Assembly (NCBI GenBank): GCA_025362615.1
Contig: JANYFQ010000476.1
Coordinates: 1 to 6,397, forward strand
From: Hymenobacter sp.
GTDB taxonomy: Bacteria > Bacteroidota > Bacteroidia > Cytophagales > Hymenobacteraceae
Direction: 5' to 3'
Length of the DNA: 6,397 nucleotides
Part shown: positions 1-5,663 of the stretch, in pieces
Position numbering within the stretch: the first letter of the stretch is position 1
Layout of the letters: each line of letters opens with the position of its first letter
The notes under the pieces: model-generated
Told to the model about the DNA's origin: nothing
The model's input: only the letters and a program-made list of their open reading frames with translations
Database searches by the model: none
Made by a program: the position numbers and the translations under genes

Positions 1-471
1 CACGCTGTCGCGCAGGGCCACCCGGATGCTGCCGATGGTGCCGTCGGTTGGGGCTTTTAAAATATTTTCCATTTTCATGGCCTCCAGCACCAGCAGCGGG
101 TCGCCCTTAAGTACGGCCTGGCCAGGCACTACGCGCACGTCCACAATCAGGCCCGGCATTGGGGCTTTCAGCTCGTTTACCTTGGTGGCGTTGGCGTTGC
201 TGATGCCCATGCTTTCGAGCAGCAAATCGAGCCGGTCTTTGGCCTGCATTTCGATGCGCTGACCGTTGATTTTCAGAATAATGACTTTGGCTGAATGGTC
301 AATTTCGACCACCTCGGCGTTGTAGCTGCGGCCCTGGTAAAGTACCTGAAACCGGTCGTTGCCGAGGGCCGCCACATCCCAGGCAAACGGCTGGCCATTG
401 AGGGAAATCTGGTCGGCGGCGCGGTACTCAACGTCCCAGCTTTGGCCGGGACTGGTGCTAATCTGTAGCAT
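1..471 (-). CDS. Biotin carboxyl carrier protein of an acetyl-/acyl-CoA carboxylase (3' end cut by window edge)
   Basis: The gene reads leftward from ATG (complement of 469-471) through 157 codons with no stop, so its C-terminus lies outside the window. The biotinyl/lipoyl domain is clear: an APMPG stretch is followed by the biotin attachment motif EAMKMEN, with the acceptor lysine at residue 133 (codon 73-75). About 90 N-terminal residues precede it, ending in a 'D-LL--MGI' segment typical of the roughly 160-170 aa Bacteroidota carrier subunits encoded beside acyl-CoA carboxylases. Only 24 residues follow the lysine; the family usually has about 35, so around ten are missing. The carrier is biotinylated by BirA, and its biotin arm shuttles carboxyl groups between biotin carboxylase and carboxyltransferase in the cytoplasm. 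I cannot tell from the window whether the substrate is acetyl-CoA or propionyl-CoA, so I give no symbol. It diverges from the aminopeptidase gene. Confidence 0.9.
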   Translation of the reverse strand, partial: MLQISTSPGQSWDVEYRAADQISLNGQPFAWDVAALGNDRFQVLYQGRSYNAEVVEIDHSAKVIILKINGQRIEMQAKDRLDLLLESMGISNANATKVNELKAPMPGLIVDVRVVPGQAVLKGDPLLVLEAMKMENILKAPTDGTIGSIRVALRDSV

Positions 472-497
472 TCAGGGGTGGGGTAGGGGCAGAAGAA

Positions 498-542
498 CGG
501 GCCTAAAGGTAGGCCCGAACGGAATTTAATTCGGAAATTCCG
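498..542. repeat. Cluster of three short inverted repeats in the divergent intergenic region
   Basis: Three consecutive inverted repeats lie between the divergent start codons. CGGGCCT (498-504) pairs with AGGCCCG (511-517) around a 6-nt loop. GAATT-T-AATTC spans 522-532. CGGAA-A-TTCCG spans 532-542. They could be binding sites for regulators of either gene or leader hairpins. The sequence alone does not distinguish these from chance. Confidence 0.4.
504..511 (-). promoter_or_regulatory. Possible -7 element for the biotin carrier gene
   Basis: On the minus strand this reads TACCTTTA, seven of eight matches to the Bacteroidota consensus TAnnTTTG. Transcription would start about 25-30 nt upstream of the carrier ATG. 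No good TTG -33 element is seen at the expected distance. The element also sits in the loop and inner stem of a small inverted repeat (498-517). Confidence 0.3.
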
Positions 543-568
543 GCCGTTTTTCGCCTTCTGCTTCTGCT

Positions 569-3187
569 ATGAAATTCATACTTGTGCCCCTTATCGCGTT
601 GGCGTTGACCATTCCAACCAGCGTTCTGGGCCAACTTACAGCCCCCGTGCCCTTGCCGGCCAGCAAGTCAAGTAAGGCTAAAAAGCCGGCCCCACGGCCT
701 GTGCCGCGCAAAAAAGAGCCACTCGCACTGGTCGCCGTCGTGCCGGCCGGGCCGGTGCCCACAGTGCCCTCCTGGCTGCCGCCCGATGCCCCCGACCGCC
801 CCGCTGCTGCCATCCTCACCGAAGTAACGCACACGAAGCTCGACGTGCGGTTCGATTATAAAAAACAGTATTTGTTGGGTACAGCCACGCTCACGCTGCA
901 CCCGCATTTTTCCGCCCAAAATCAAGTGGTTTTGGATGCTAAAGGCTTTGACATTCAAAAGCTGGAACTGGTAGGAGCCGATAAAAAACATCCCATCAGC
1001 TACACCTACGACAAGCGCCAGCTCACCGTCCAGCTCGACCGGGCTTACACGCGGGCCGAAACCTATCAGCTTCGCATTCAATACGTAGCCAAACCTAACG
1101 AGCTGCCGCTTGGTGGTTCCGATGCCATCACCTCCGATAAGGGCTTGTATTTTATCAATCCGCTGGGTTTGGAGAAAAATAAACCCCGCCAAATCTGGAC
1201 GCAGGGCGAGACCGAATCCAGTTCCTGCTGGTTCCCGACGATTGATAAGCCCAACCAGCGCATGACGCAGGAAATCAACCTGACGGTTGAAAGTCAGTTC
1301 AAAACCCTTTCCAACGGCCTGCTGGTTAGCTCCAAAACCAACCCCGACGGCACCCGCACCGACACATGGGAACAGGCGCTGCCGCACCCGCCTTATCTGA
1401 CTACAATGGTCGTCGGTGATTTTGCCATTGTTCACGACGAGTGGTGCGGCAAGGCTGTCGATTACTACGTCGAACCCCAGTACGCCAGCACAGCCAGGGC
1501 TACTTTTGGGCGTACGCCCGAAATGATGGAGTTTTACTCCAGGCTTTTAGGCGTTGAATATGCTTGGGAGAAATACGCCCAGGTGCCGGTGCGCGACTAC
1601 GTGAGCGGGGCCATGGAGAATACTTCGGCCACCACCCACGGGGCCGGCATCCAGCGCACCCGCCGCGAATTGCTCGACGACAACTACGAAACCGGCGAAG
1701 CCACCATCGCCCACGAGCTGTTTCATCACTGGTTCGGCGACCTCGTGACCTGCGAATCGTGGAGCAACCTGCCACTGAATGAGTCCTTCGCCGACTACTC
1801 CGAATACCTTTGGGCCGAACACAAGCTCGGCCCCGACGAGGCTGCCTTGGTGCAGGAGACCAAGCTCAACAATTACCTCGACGAAGCGCAGAGCAAGCGC
1901 GAGCCGCTCATCCGCTACCGCTACGCCGAGCGTGAGGCCATGTTCGACCGGCATTCTTACGACAAGGGCGGGCGGGTGCTGCATATGCTCCGCAAAATGC
2001 TGGGCGACGAGGCTTTTTTCGCTTCCCTCAACCGCTACCTCACCCAGAACCGGGGCACAGCCGTCGAAATTGCCAAGCTCCGCCTCGCGTTTGAAGAAAC
2101 CACCGGCCAGGATTTGCAGTGGTTCTTCGGCCAGTGGTTCATGCAGCGCGGCCACCCCGAGTTGAAGGTTTCGCACACCTACGCCAACGGTCAGGTGTTG
2201 CTGCGTGTGCAGCAAGTGCAGGATACCGTGTTCCAGCCTGTATTTCGCTTGCCGTTATCCGTGGCCGTGTGGGGCGGCAACAACGCAGTCACCGAGCACA
2301 AAATCAACGTCACGCGCACCGACCAGACCTTCCGGCTGCCCGCCGCCCAGCGGCCCCAACTTGTTAAGCTCGACCCCGATGGTCAGTTGCTTGCCCAGCT
2401 CGATGAAGAGCGCACCTCCGAAGAGTTGGCCTTTCAGTTCTCTCACGCCAAAGGCTACCAGCAGAAAGCGGAAGTGTTGGAGTTGCTACAAAACAAGACC
2501 AATGAACTGGTCATTAGTGCGCTGTACCGTGCCGCGCTGCACGACTCTTTTTGGGCCATTCGGTGCATTGCGCTCGAACACCTGCGCCACTACCGCGGTC
2601 CGGAGCCCGAAGCAGTGCGTCGCGACATTCTCCGGCTCGCCACAACCGACCCCATACCCCGCGTTCGGGCGGGGGCACTCAACGCACTCGTTAGCTTCTC
2701 CGACACCAAATTCGGTGCGGCCTACCTCGCGGCCCTGCAAGATAGTAGTTACCTCGTAAACGCTGCCGCCGTCGAGTGCCTGACCAAAACGCCGGGAGTG
2801 CCAGCCCGCACCCAACTCGCCGCCCTCGACGATACGCCCAGCGTCACCTTATTGGTGGCTCTGGCTAACTACTATGCCCAGTACGGCAACTTGGACCAAT
2901 ACCTGTGGTTCTTGCGCCGCCTACCCGACGTGTCAGAACCGAACCTATATGGCTGGCTCCAGTCTTTCGGCACCTTCATGGTACGCATCCCGCCCGTTGA
3001 GCGCGACCGAGGCATCCGCCTGCTCGAAGACTACGCCCGGAATGCACCCAGTTCTTTCGTTCGCTTTGGCGCTTATCGCGGCCTCACGGCTCTGATGGCT
3101 ACCAGCCCACAGGTAAAAAAACTGTTGCAAGACATCCGCGAGCACGAAACCGATGAACGGCTCAAAGCCTCTTACAGCCTGATGTAG
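569..3187 (+). CDS. Exported M1 family zinc metallo-aminopeptidase with C-terminal HEAT-like domain
   Basis: The 872-aa product has a signal peptide (residues 1 to about 21, hydrophobic run then VLG before Q22), so it should act in the periplasm or at the cell surface. A Pro/Ala/Lys-rich low-complexity linker follows (about 23-75). The M1 body has the exopeptidase motif GAMEN (347-351), the zinc motif HELFH (His382, Glu383, His386) with the third ligand Glu405 exactly 18 residues on in NESFADY, and the catalytic Tyr464 in SYDKGG. All catalytic residues are present, so an active enzyme removing N-terminal residues from peptides is expected. After about residue 620 come repeated helical segments resembling HEAT/ARM repeats, as in larger bacterial M1 enzymes. 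The ATG at 569 is chosen because the signal peptide starts directly there. Substrate specificity cannot be read. No close downstream partner gene is seen on this strand before the tRNA operon. Confidence 0.93.
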   Translation: MKFILVPLIALALTIPTSVLGQLTAPVPLPASKSSKAKKPAPRPVPRKKEPLALVAVVPAGPVPTVPSWLPPDAPDRPAAAILTEVTHTKLDVRFDYKKQYLLGTATLTLHPHFSAQNQVVLDAKGFDIQKLELVGADKKHPISYTYDKRQLTVQLDRAYTRAETYQLRIQYVAKPNELPLGGSDAITSDKGLYFINPLGLEKNKPRQIWTQGETESSSCWFPTIDKPNQRMTQEINLTVESQFKTLSNGLLVSSKTNPDGTRTDTWEQALPHPPYLTTMVVGDFAIVHDEWCGKAVDYYVEPQYASTARATFGRTPEMMEFYSRLLGVEYAWEKYAQVPVRDYVSGAMENTSATTHGAGIQRTRRELLDDNYETGEATIAHELFHHWFGDLVTCESWSNLPLNESFADYSEYLWAEHKLGPDEAALVQETKLNNYLDEAQSKREPLIRYRYAEREAMFDRHSYDKGGRVLHMLRKMLGDEAFFASLNRYLTQNRGTAVEIAKLRLAFEETTGQDLQWFFGQWFMQRGHPELKVSHTYANGQVLLRVQQVQDTVFQPVFRLPLSVAVWGGNNAVTEHKINVTRTDQTFRLPAAQRPQLVKLDPDGQLLAQLDEERTSEELAFQFSHAKGYQQKAEVLELLQNKTNELVISALYRAALHDSFWAIRCIALEHLRHYRGPEPEAVRRDILRLATTDPIPRVRAGALNALVSFSDTKFGAAYLAALQDSSYLVNAAAVECLTKTPGVPARTQLAALDDTPSVTLLVALANYYAQYGNLDQYLWFLRRLPDVSEPNLYGWLQSFGTFMVRIPPVERDRGIRLLEDYARNAPSSFVRFGAYRGLTALMATSPQVKKLLQDIREHETDERLKASYSLM

Positions 3188-3240
3188 AACACCGTGCGGC
3201 AAAACCCAGAAAAAACTATCGGCTTTTTTTATTCAACCTC

Positions 3241-3270
3241 TTGCCTTGTCAAAGAAAAGCAGTAATTTTG
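3241..3270 (+). promoter_or_regulatory. Bacteroidota-type promoter of the tRNA-tuf operon
   Basis: A TTG (3241-3243) lies 19 nt upstream of TAATTTTG (3263-3270), a full match to the Bacteroidota -33/-7 consensus TTG-N19-TAnnTTTG. Transcription should start near 3275-3277. A TCCCTTA (3274-3280)/TAAGGGA (3302-3308) inverted repeat begins at about that point and could fold at the 5' end of the leader. No comparable promoter is seen immediately before tuf, so this probably drives the three tRNAs and tuf together. Confidence 0.75.
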
Positions 3271-3343
3271 TGCTCCCTTACGAAACAATACAAACGCCGA
3301 ATAAGGGAAAAGCTTCACGGCAACCGGCCAACAAGCACAAAAT

Positions 3344-3423
3344 GGGGGTATCGCATAGCGGCAATTGCGGGTGACTGTAACTCACCTCCTTCGGGTTCAT
3401 AGGTTCGAGTCCTGTTACCCCCA
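3344..3423 (+). tRNA. tRNA-Tyr (anticodon GTA)
   Basis: A complete class II cloverleaf of 80 nt. The acceptor stem GGGGGTA (3344-3350) pairs with TACCCCC (3416-3422), with discriminator A3423. The anticodon stem GGTGA/TCACC encloses loop CTGTAAC, with anticodon GTA at 3377-3379. A 12-nt variable arm containing CCTTCGGG follows, as expected for bacterial tRNA-Tyr, then a T arm with loop TTCGAGT. The 3' CCA is not encoded (CG follows), so the CCA-adding enzyme must supply it. First gene of the tRNA-tuf operon. Confidence 0.95.
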
Positions 3424-3437
3424 CGCGATGAAATGAT

Positions 3438-3503
3438 GAGTGGTGAGATGGTGAGTCTGTAGCCATAAACTCACTATCTCGCTAGTTCACCATCCCACCA
3501 CTC
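3438..3503 (+). repeat. Long imperfect hairpin built of degenerate 8-nt repeats between tRNA-Tyr and tRNA-Gly
   Basis: The left arm 3438-3454 pairs with the right arm 3487-3503 with 16 of 17 Watson-Crick pairs (A3446/C3495 mismatched) plus two G-U pairs inside. The right arm ends on the base just before tRNA-Gly. An alternative fold pairs 3441-3456 with 3469-3484: 16 consecutive pairs, three of them G-U, closing a 12-nt loop. Both exist because the spacer consists of degenerate 8-nt units resembling TGGTGAGA/T, read forward in the left half and in reverse complement in the right half. Its role is unknown; possibilities are an RNA-processing structure or a dispersed repeat element. Confidence 0.8.
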
Positions 3504-3576
3504 GCGGGAGTAGCTCAGTTGGTAGAGCGGCAGCCTTCCAAGCTGCAGGTCGCGAGTTCGAGACTCGTCTCCCGCT
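3504..3576 (+). tRNA. tRNA-Gly (anticodon TCC)
   Basis: A complete cloverleaf of 73 nt. The acceptor stem GCGGGAG (3504-3510) pairs with CTCCCGC (3569-3575), with discriminator T3576. The D arm contains AGCTCAGTTGGTAGAGC. The anticodon stem GCAGC/GCTGC encloses loop CTTCCAA, with anticodon TCC at 3537-3539. The T loop is TTCGAGA. No CCA is encoded; a short T run follows directly (3578-3583). Confidence 0.97.
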
Positions 3577-3585
3577 CTTTTTTCA

Positions 3586-3608
3586 GCTACTAGTCGTTAC
3601 CTGGTAGC
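3586..3608 (+). repeat. Small hairpin between tRNA-Gly and tRNA-Thr
   Basis: GCTACTA (3586-3592) pairs with TGGTAGC (3602-3608), seven pairs including one G-U, around a 9-nt loop. It sits in the 52-nt tRNA spacer and may help processing, or be chance. Confidence 0.35.
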
Positions 3609-3628
3609 CAAAAGTTCGAAAATAATAA

Positions 3629-3700
<72 letters not shown>

Positions 3701-3876
3701 CACAGTAGTAACAGTAGTACAAGTCCTGCCCGGCCTTCGGGACCAGCAGGCGCGGCCTTCTTCGCAAGCGACGCCCGGTTTTCCGCATTCATCGGGGCTG
3801 GGTTTCGCTTTCTTGTTGTAAGTCCGGTTTTCCTTCCTGAATTCAACTTCACCACCTCTTTTTTTACCTCTTTACA
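3701..3876 (+). other. tuf leader / tRNA-Thr to tuf spacer
   Basis: This 176-nt non-coding spacer shows no TAnnTTTG element, which supports co-transcription of tuf with the tRNAs. CCTGC (3725-3729) can pair with GCAGG (3746-3750), and CCCG/CGGG can pair inside it. The last 40 nt are pyrimidine- and A-rich with no purine-rich ribosome binding site, as is usual for highly expressed Bacteroidota genes. Confidence 0.5.
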
Positions 3877-5067
3877 ATGGCTAAAGAAAATTTCGACCGG
3901 TCGAAGCCGCACGTAAACATCGGCACCATCGGTCACGTTGACCACGGCAAAACCACCCTGACTGCTGCTATCACGCAGGTGCTGGCCGGAAAAGGCTTGG
4001 CCGAGAAGCGCGATTTCGGTTCGATTGACAACGCCCCCGAAGAGAAAGAGCGTGGTATCACCATCAACACCTCGCACGTAGAGTACTCGACGGTTCTCCG
4101 TCACTACGCCCACGTCGATTGCCCCGGTCACGCCGACTATGTGAAGAACATGGTAACCGGTGCTGCTCAAATGGACGGTGCTATCCTCGTGGTAGCCGCC
4201 ACCGATGGCCCGATGCCCCAGACCCGCGAGCACATCCTGCTCGCCCGTCAGGTAGGTGTGCCCCAGCTCGTTGTGTTCATGAACAAAGTGGACATGGTGG
4301 ACGACCCCGAGCTGTTGGAGTTGGTGGAAATGGAAATCCGCGAACTGCTCTCCTTCTACGACTTCGACGGCGACAACATTCCGGTTATCCAGGGTTCGGC
4401 CCTCGGCGGCCTGAACGGCGATGCCAACTGGGTGCCGAAAATCGAAGAGTTGATGGACGCGGTGGATTCGTTCATCCCAATTCCGGCCCGCCTCACCGAA
4501 CTGCCCTTCCTGATGCCGGTAGAAGATGTGTTCTCGATTACGGGCCGTGGCACTGTTGCCACCGGTCGTATTGAGCGCGGCATCATCAACTCGGGCGAAC
4601 AAGTCGATATCCTCGGCATGGGCGCTGCCCAGGGCCTGAAATCGACCGTAACGGGCGTGGAAATGTTCCGCAAAATTCTGGACCGTGGCGAAGCTGGCGA
4701 CAACGTCGGCCTGTTGCTCCGTGGCATCGAGAAAGAAGCCATCCGTCGCGGCATGGTTATCTGCAAGCCCGGTTCCGTAACCCCGCACCAGAAGTTCAAG
4801 GCTGAAGTGTACGTCCTCTCGAAAGAGGAAGGCGGCCGTCACACCCCGTTCTTCAACAACTACCGCCCGCAGTTCTACCTGCGTACCACCGACGTTACCG
4901 GCATCATCACCCTCCCCGAGGGCGTGGAAATGGTAATGCCCGGCGACAACATCACCATCACCGTTGAACTCATCAACAAAGTGGCGATGGAGAAAGGCCT
5001 GCGTTTTGCTATCCGTGAGGGTGGCCGTACCGTAGGTGCCGGCCAGGTAACGGAAGTGCTCGACTAG
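3877..5067 (+). CDS. tuf: Translation elongation factor EF-Tu
   Basis: A full-length 396-aa EF-Tu, the GTPase that delivers aminoacyl-tRNA to the ribosomal A site in the cytoplasm. All G motifs are intact: P-loop GHVDHGKT (19-26), switch I ERGITI with Thr62, DCPGH (81-85) with catalytic His85, NKVD (136-139) and SAL (174-176). Domains 2 and 3 follow (about 205-300 and 301-396), ending in the typical GRTVGAGQVTEVLD. The ATG at 3877 gives the canonical MAKENF start. The gene is the last member of a tRNA-Tyr-Gly-Thr-tuf operon and is followed by a strong terminator. In many bacteria tRNA-Trp, secE and nusG follow tuf; none appears here. No truncation or frameshift is seen, and Gln125, in the kirromycin-binding area, is present. 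Confidence 0.98.
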   Translation: MAKENFDRSKPHVNIGTIGHVDHGKTTLTAAITQVLAGKGLAEKRDFGSIDNAPEEKERGITINTSHVEYSTVLRHYAHVDCPGHADYVKNMVTGAAQMDGAILVVAATDGPMPQTREHILLARQVGVPQLVVFMNKVDMVDDPELLELVEMEIRELLSFYDFDGDNIPVIQGSALGGLNGDANWVPKIEELMDAVDSFIPIPARLTELPFLMPVEDVFSITGRGTVATGRIERGIINSGEQVDILGMGAAQGLKSTVTGVEMFRKILDRGEAGDNVGLLLRGIEKEAIRRGMVICKPGSVTPHQKFKAEVYVLSKEEGGRHTPFFNNYRPQFYLRTTDVTGIITLPEGVEMVMPGDNITITVELINKVAMEKGLRFAIREGGRTVGAGQVTEVLD

Positions 5068-5090
5068 TTTTGGCGCGACTGCTGAAAATG

Positions 5091-5123
5091 AAAACGCCCC
5101 CGAGCAATCGGGGGCGTTTTTTT
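5091..5123 (+). terminator. Strong intrinsic terminator after tuf
   Basis: A 13-bp perfect stem (5091-5103 with 5108-5120) has a GC-rich core CGCCCCCGA/TCGGGGGCG and a GCAA tetraloop of the GNRA type. It runs into seven Ts (5117-5123). It lies 24 nt past the tuf stop and should end the tRNA-tuf transcript. The A run on the left means it could also stop leftward transcription. Confidence 0.95.
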
Positions 5124-5165
5124 GTCGTTTAAAAAGAAACCAAACAGCCGTTCTTCAAAATTCGA

Positions 5166-5177
5166 CGAAAATTTTCG
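5166..5177. promoter_or_regulatory. Candidate operator palindrome upstream of the antitoxin gene
   Basis: CGAAAATTTTCG is a perfect 12-bp palindrome whose right edge lies 10 bp upstream of the -7 element of the antitoxin promoter, between the -33 and -7 positions. Antitoxins and toxin-antitoxin complexes normally repress their own operon by binding such palindromes. That this one is the operator is an inference from position. Confidence 0.5.
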
Positions 5178-5187
5178 GTCACCCGGC

Positions 5188-5195
5188 TACCTTTG
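5188..5195 (+). promoter_or_regulatory. -7 element of the antitoxin promoter
   Basis: TACCTTTG matches the Bacteroidota TAnnTTTG consensus fully. Transcription would start about 5-7 nt downstream, near 5200-5202, almost on the ATG at 5202. The mRNA would be leaderless or nearly so. A good TTG -33 element is not evident. Confidence 0.6.
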
Positions 5196-5201
5196 CACTG
5201 T

Positions 5202-5444
5202 ATGGAAATCGTCTTTGATGTGCCCGCCGACCGCGTGTCGTTTATGCTCGAAATGCTTCGTAGCATTACTTACGTCAACAATCCCCGGCCCCGTCGGGCA
5301 CGGCCGGCCCGTTCGGCCAAAGTCCAGGAAATGGATACGACGGATTATTTGCTCTCGTCGCCAGCCAATGCCGAACACTTGCGGCACTCCTTCGAGCAAC
5401 TCGACCGGGGGCAGTTTGTGCAAGTGGAAATTCCGGCCGGATGA
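5202..5444 (+). CDS. Probable antitoxin of a YoeB/Txe-type toxin-antitoxin pair
   Basis: An 80-aa small protein. Its N-terminus (MEIVFDVPADRVSFMLEML) has the alternating beta-strand then helix pattern of small Bacteroidota antitoxins. Its C-terminus (TDYLLSSPANAEHLRHSF, about residues 46-63) strongly resembles the toxin-binding tail of YefM/Phd-like antitoxins, where 'YLLSSPAN' is a recurring phrase. A basic Pro/Arg-rich stretch (about 28-37) lies between. The start is ATG 5202; an upstream in-frame TTG at 5193 lies inside the -7 promoter element and is not used here. Its stop overlaps the start of the toxin stump as ATGA, the tight coupling usual for such pairs. It would neutralise the toxin and repress its own promoter. 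With the toxin truncated it may be an orphan. Family membership is from memory of sequence style, not a search. Confidence 0.7.
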   Translation: MEIVFDVPADRVSFMLEMLRSITYVNNPRPRRARPARSAKVQEMDTTDYLLSSPANAEHLRHSFEQLDRGQFVQVEIPAG

Positions 5445-5539
5445 GGAACGTCGTCTTTTCGCCCGACGCTTTCGAACACTACCAATACTGGCAGGAGAAT
5501 GACAAGGAAGTGCTATGCAAGGTCAATCATTGTGCTTAA
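5441..5539 (+). pseudogene. Truncated YoeB/Txe-family mRNA-interferase toxin (N-terminal stump)
   Basis: A 32-codon reading frame starts at ATG 5441 inside the antitoxin stop (ATGA overlap) and ends with TAA at 5537-5539. Its first 29 residues, MRNVVFSPDAFEHYQYWQEN then DKEVLCKVN, follow the pattern of YoeB/Txe toxins: a beta strand, 'S--A---Y-YW---DK', then 'K-N'. These toxins are about 84-90 aa and cut mRNA on the ribosome with residues in their second half (in E. coli YoeB: Glu46, Arg65, His83). All of that is absent. After 'KVN' the sequence changes to HCA-stop and then AT-rich DNA. The other two frames do not continue the toxin, so a single frameshift does not explain it. It is too short to be an active nuclease. 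Confidence 0.7.
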
Positions 5540-5625
5540 GTAAAATGTGTTAAATTTTATTTATAATAAATTCATCACAATTTCAAAATTAATTTTTTTT
5601 CTTGGCATCGCTTAGTTACATTTAC
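5540..5625. other. AT-rich intergenic stretch with possible lipoprotein promoter
   Basis: This segment is strikingly AT-rich (long T and A/T runs at 5552-5600) compared with the surrounding GC-rich DNA. TACATTTA (5617-5624) matches TAnnTTTG at seven of eight positions and could be the -7 element of the next gene, with a start near 5630. No good TTG is seen at -33. The stretch begins about where toxin homology ends, so it may mark a deletion or insertion joint. Confidence 0.35.
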
Positions 5626-5650
5626 CGTTGCAAGCAACGCTGCTTGCGTT
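5626..5650 (+). repeat. Overlapping palindromes in the lipoprotein gene leader
   Basis: Three mutually exclusive hairpins overlap here: CGTTGC/GCAACG (5626-5639, AA between), GCAAGCA/TGCTTGC (5630-5647, loop ACGC) and AACGC/GCGTT (5636-5650, loop TGCTT). They lie 14-38 nt upstream of the start codon, within the likely 5' leader. They could be an operator or an RNA switch. No function is shown. Confidence 0.5.
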
Positions 5651-5663
5651 AAACACCAAGCAG

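Noticed and set aside
668..2215. Long minus-strand open frames opposite the aminopeptidase
   Set aside because: They are shadows of the M1 gene, whose motifs and signal peptide fix the real frame.
3188..3240. Possible terminator after the aminopeptidase (A run, then CGGC and seven Ts at about 3224-3230)
   Set aside because: Only A-T pairs could form a stem. There is no GC-containing inverted repeat, so an intrinsic terminator is not supported.
3278..3466. Minus-strand reading frame of 62 codons containing 'GVTGLEP'
   Set aside because: It is the antisense of tRNA-Tyr. The 'GVTGLEP' phrase is a well-known artefact of translating across tRNA T arms.
3424..3503. Possible CRISPR array from the repeated TGGTGAG units
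   Set aside because: Units are about 8 nt, degenerate, contiguous and partly inverted, with no spacers of constant length.
5193..5201. TTG start three codons upstream for the antitoxin
   Set aside because: This TTG lies within the TAnnTTTG promoter element, so it would not be in the transcript. ATG 5202 is preferred.
5122..5502. 126-codon plus-strand frame overlapping the antitoxin and toxin stump
   Set aside because: It starts inside the terminator T run, is in a different frame from the antitoxin, and its sequence (Arg/Ser/Pro-rich) shows no family pattern.
5628..5663. TTG start twelve codons upstream for the lipoprotein
   Set aside because: It would put a non-signal extension before a normal signal peptide and run through the leader palindromes. 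ATG 5664 is preferred.
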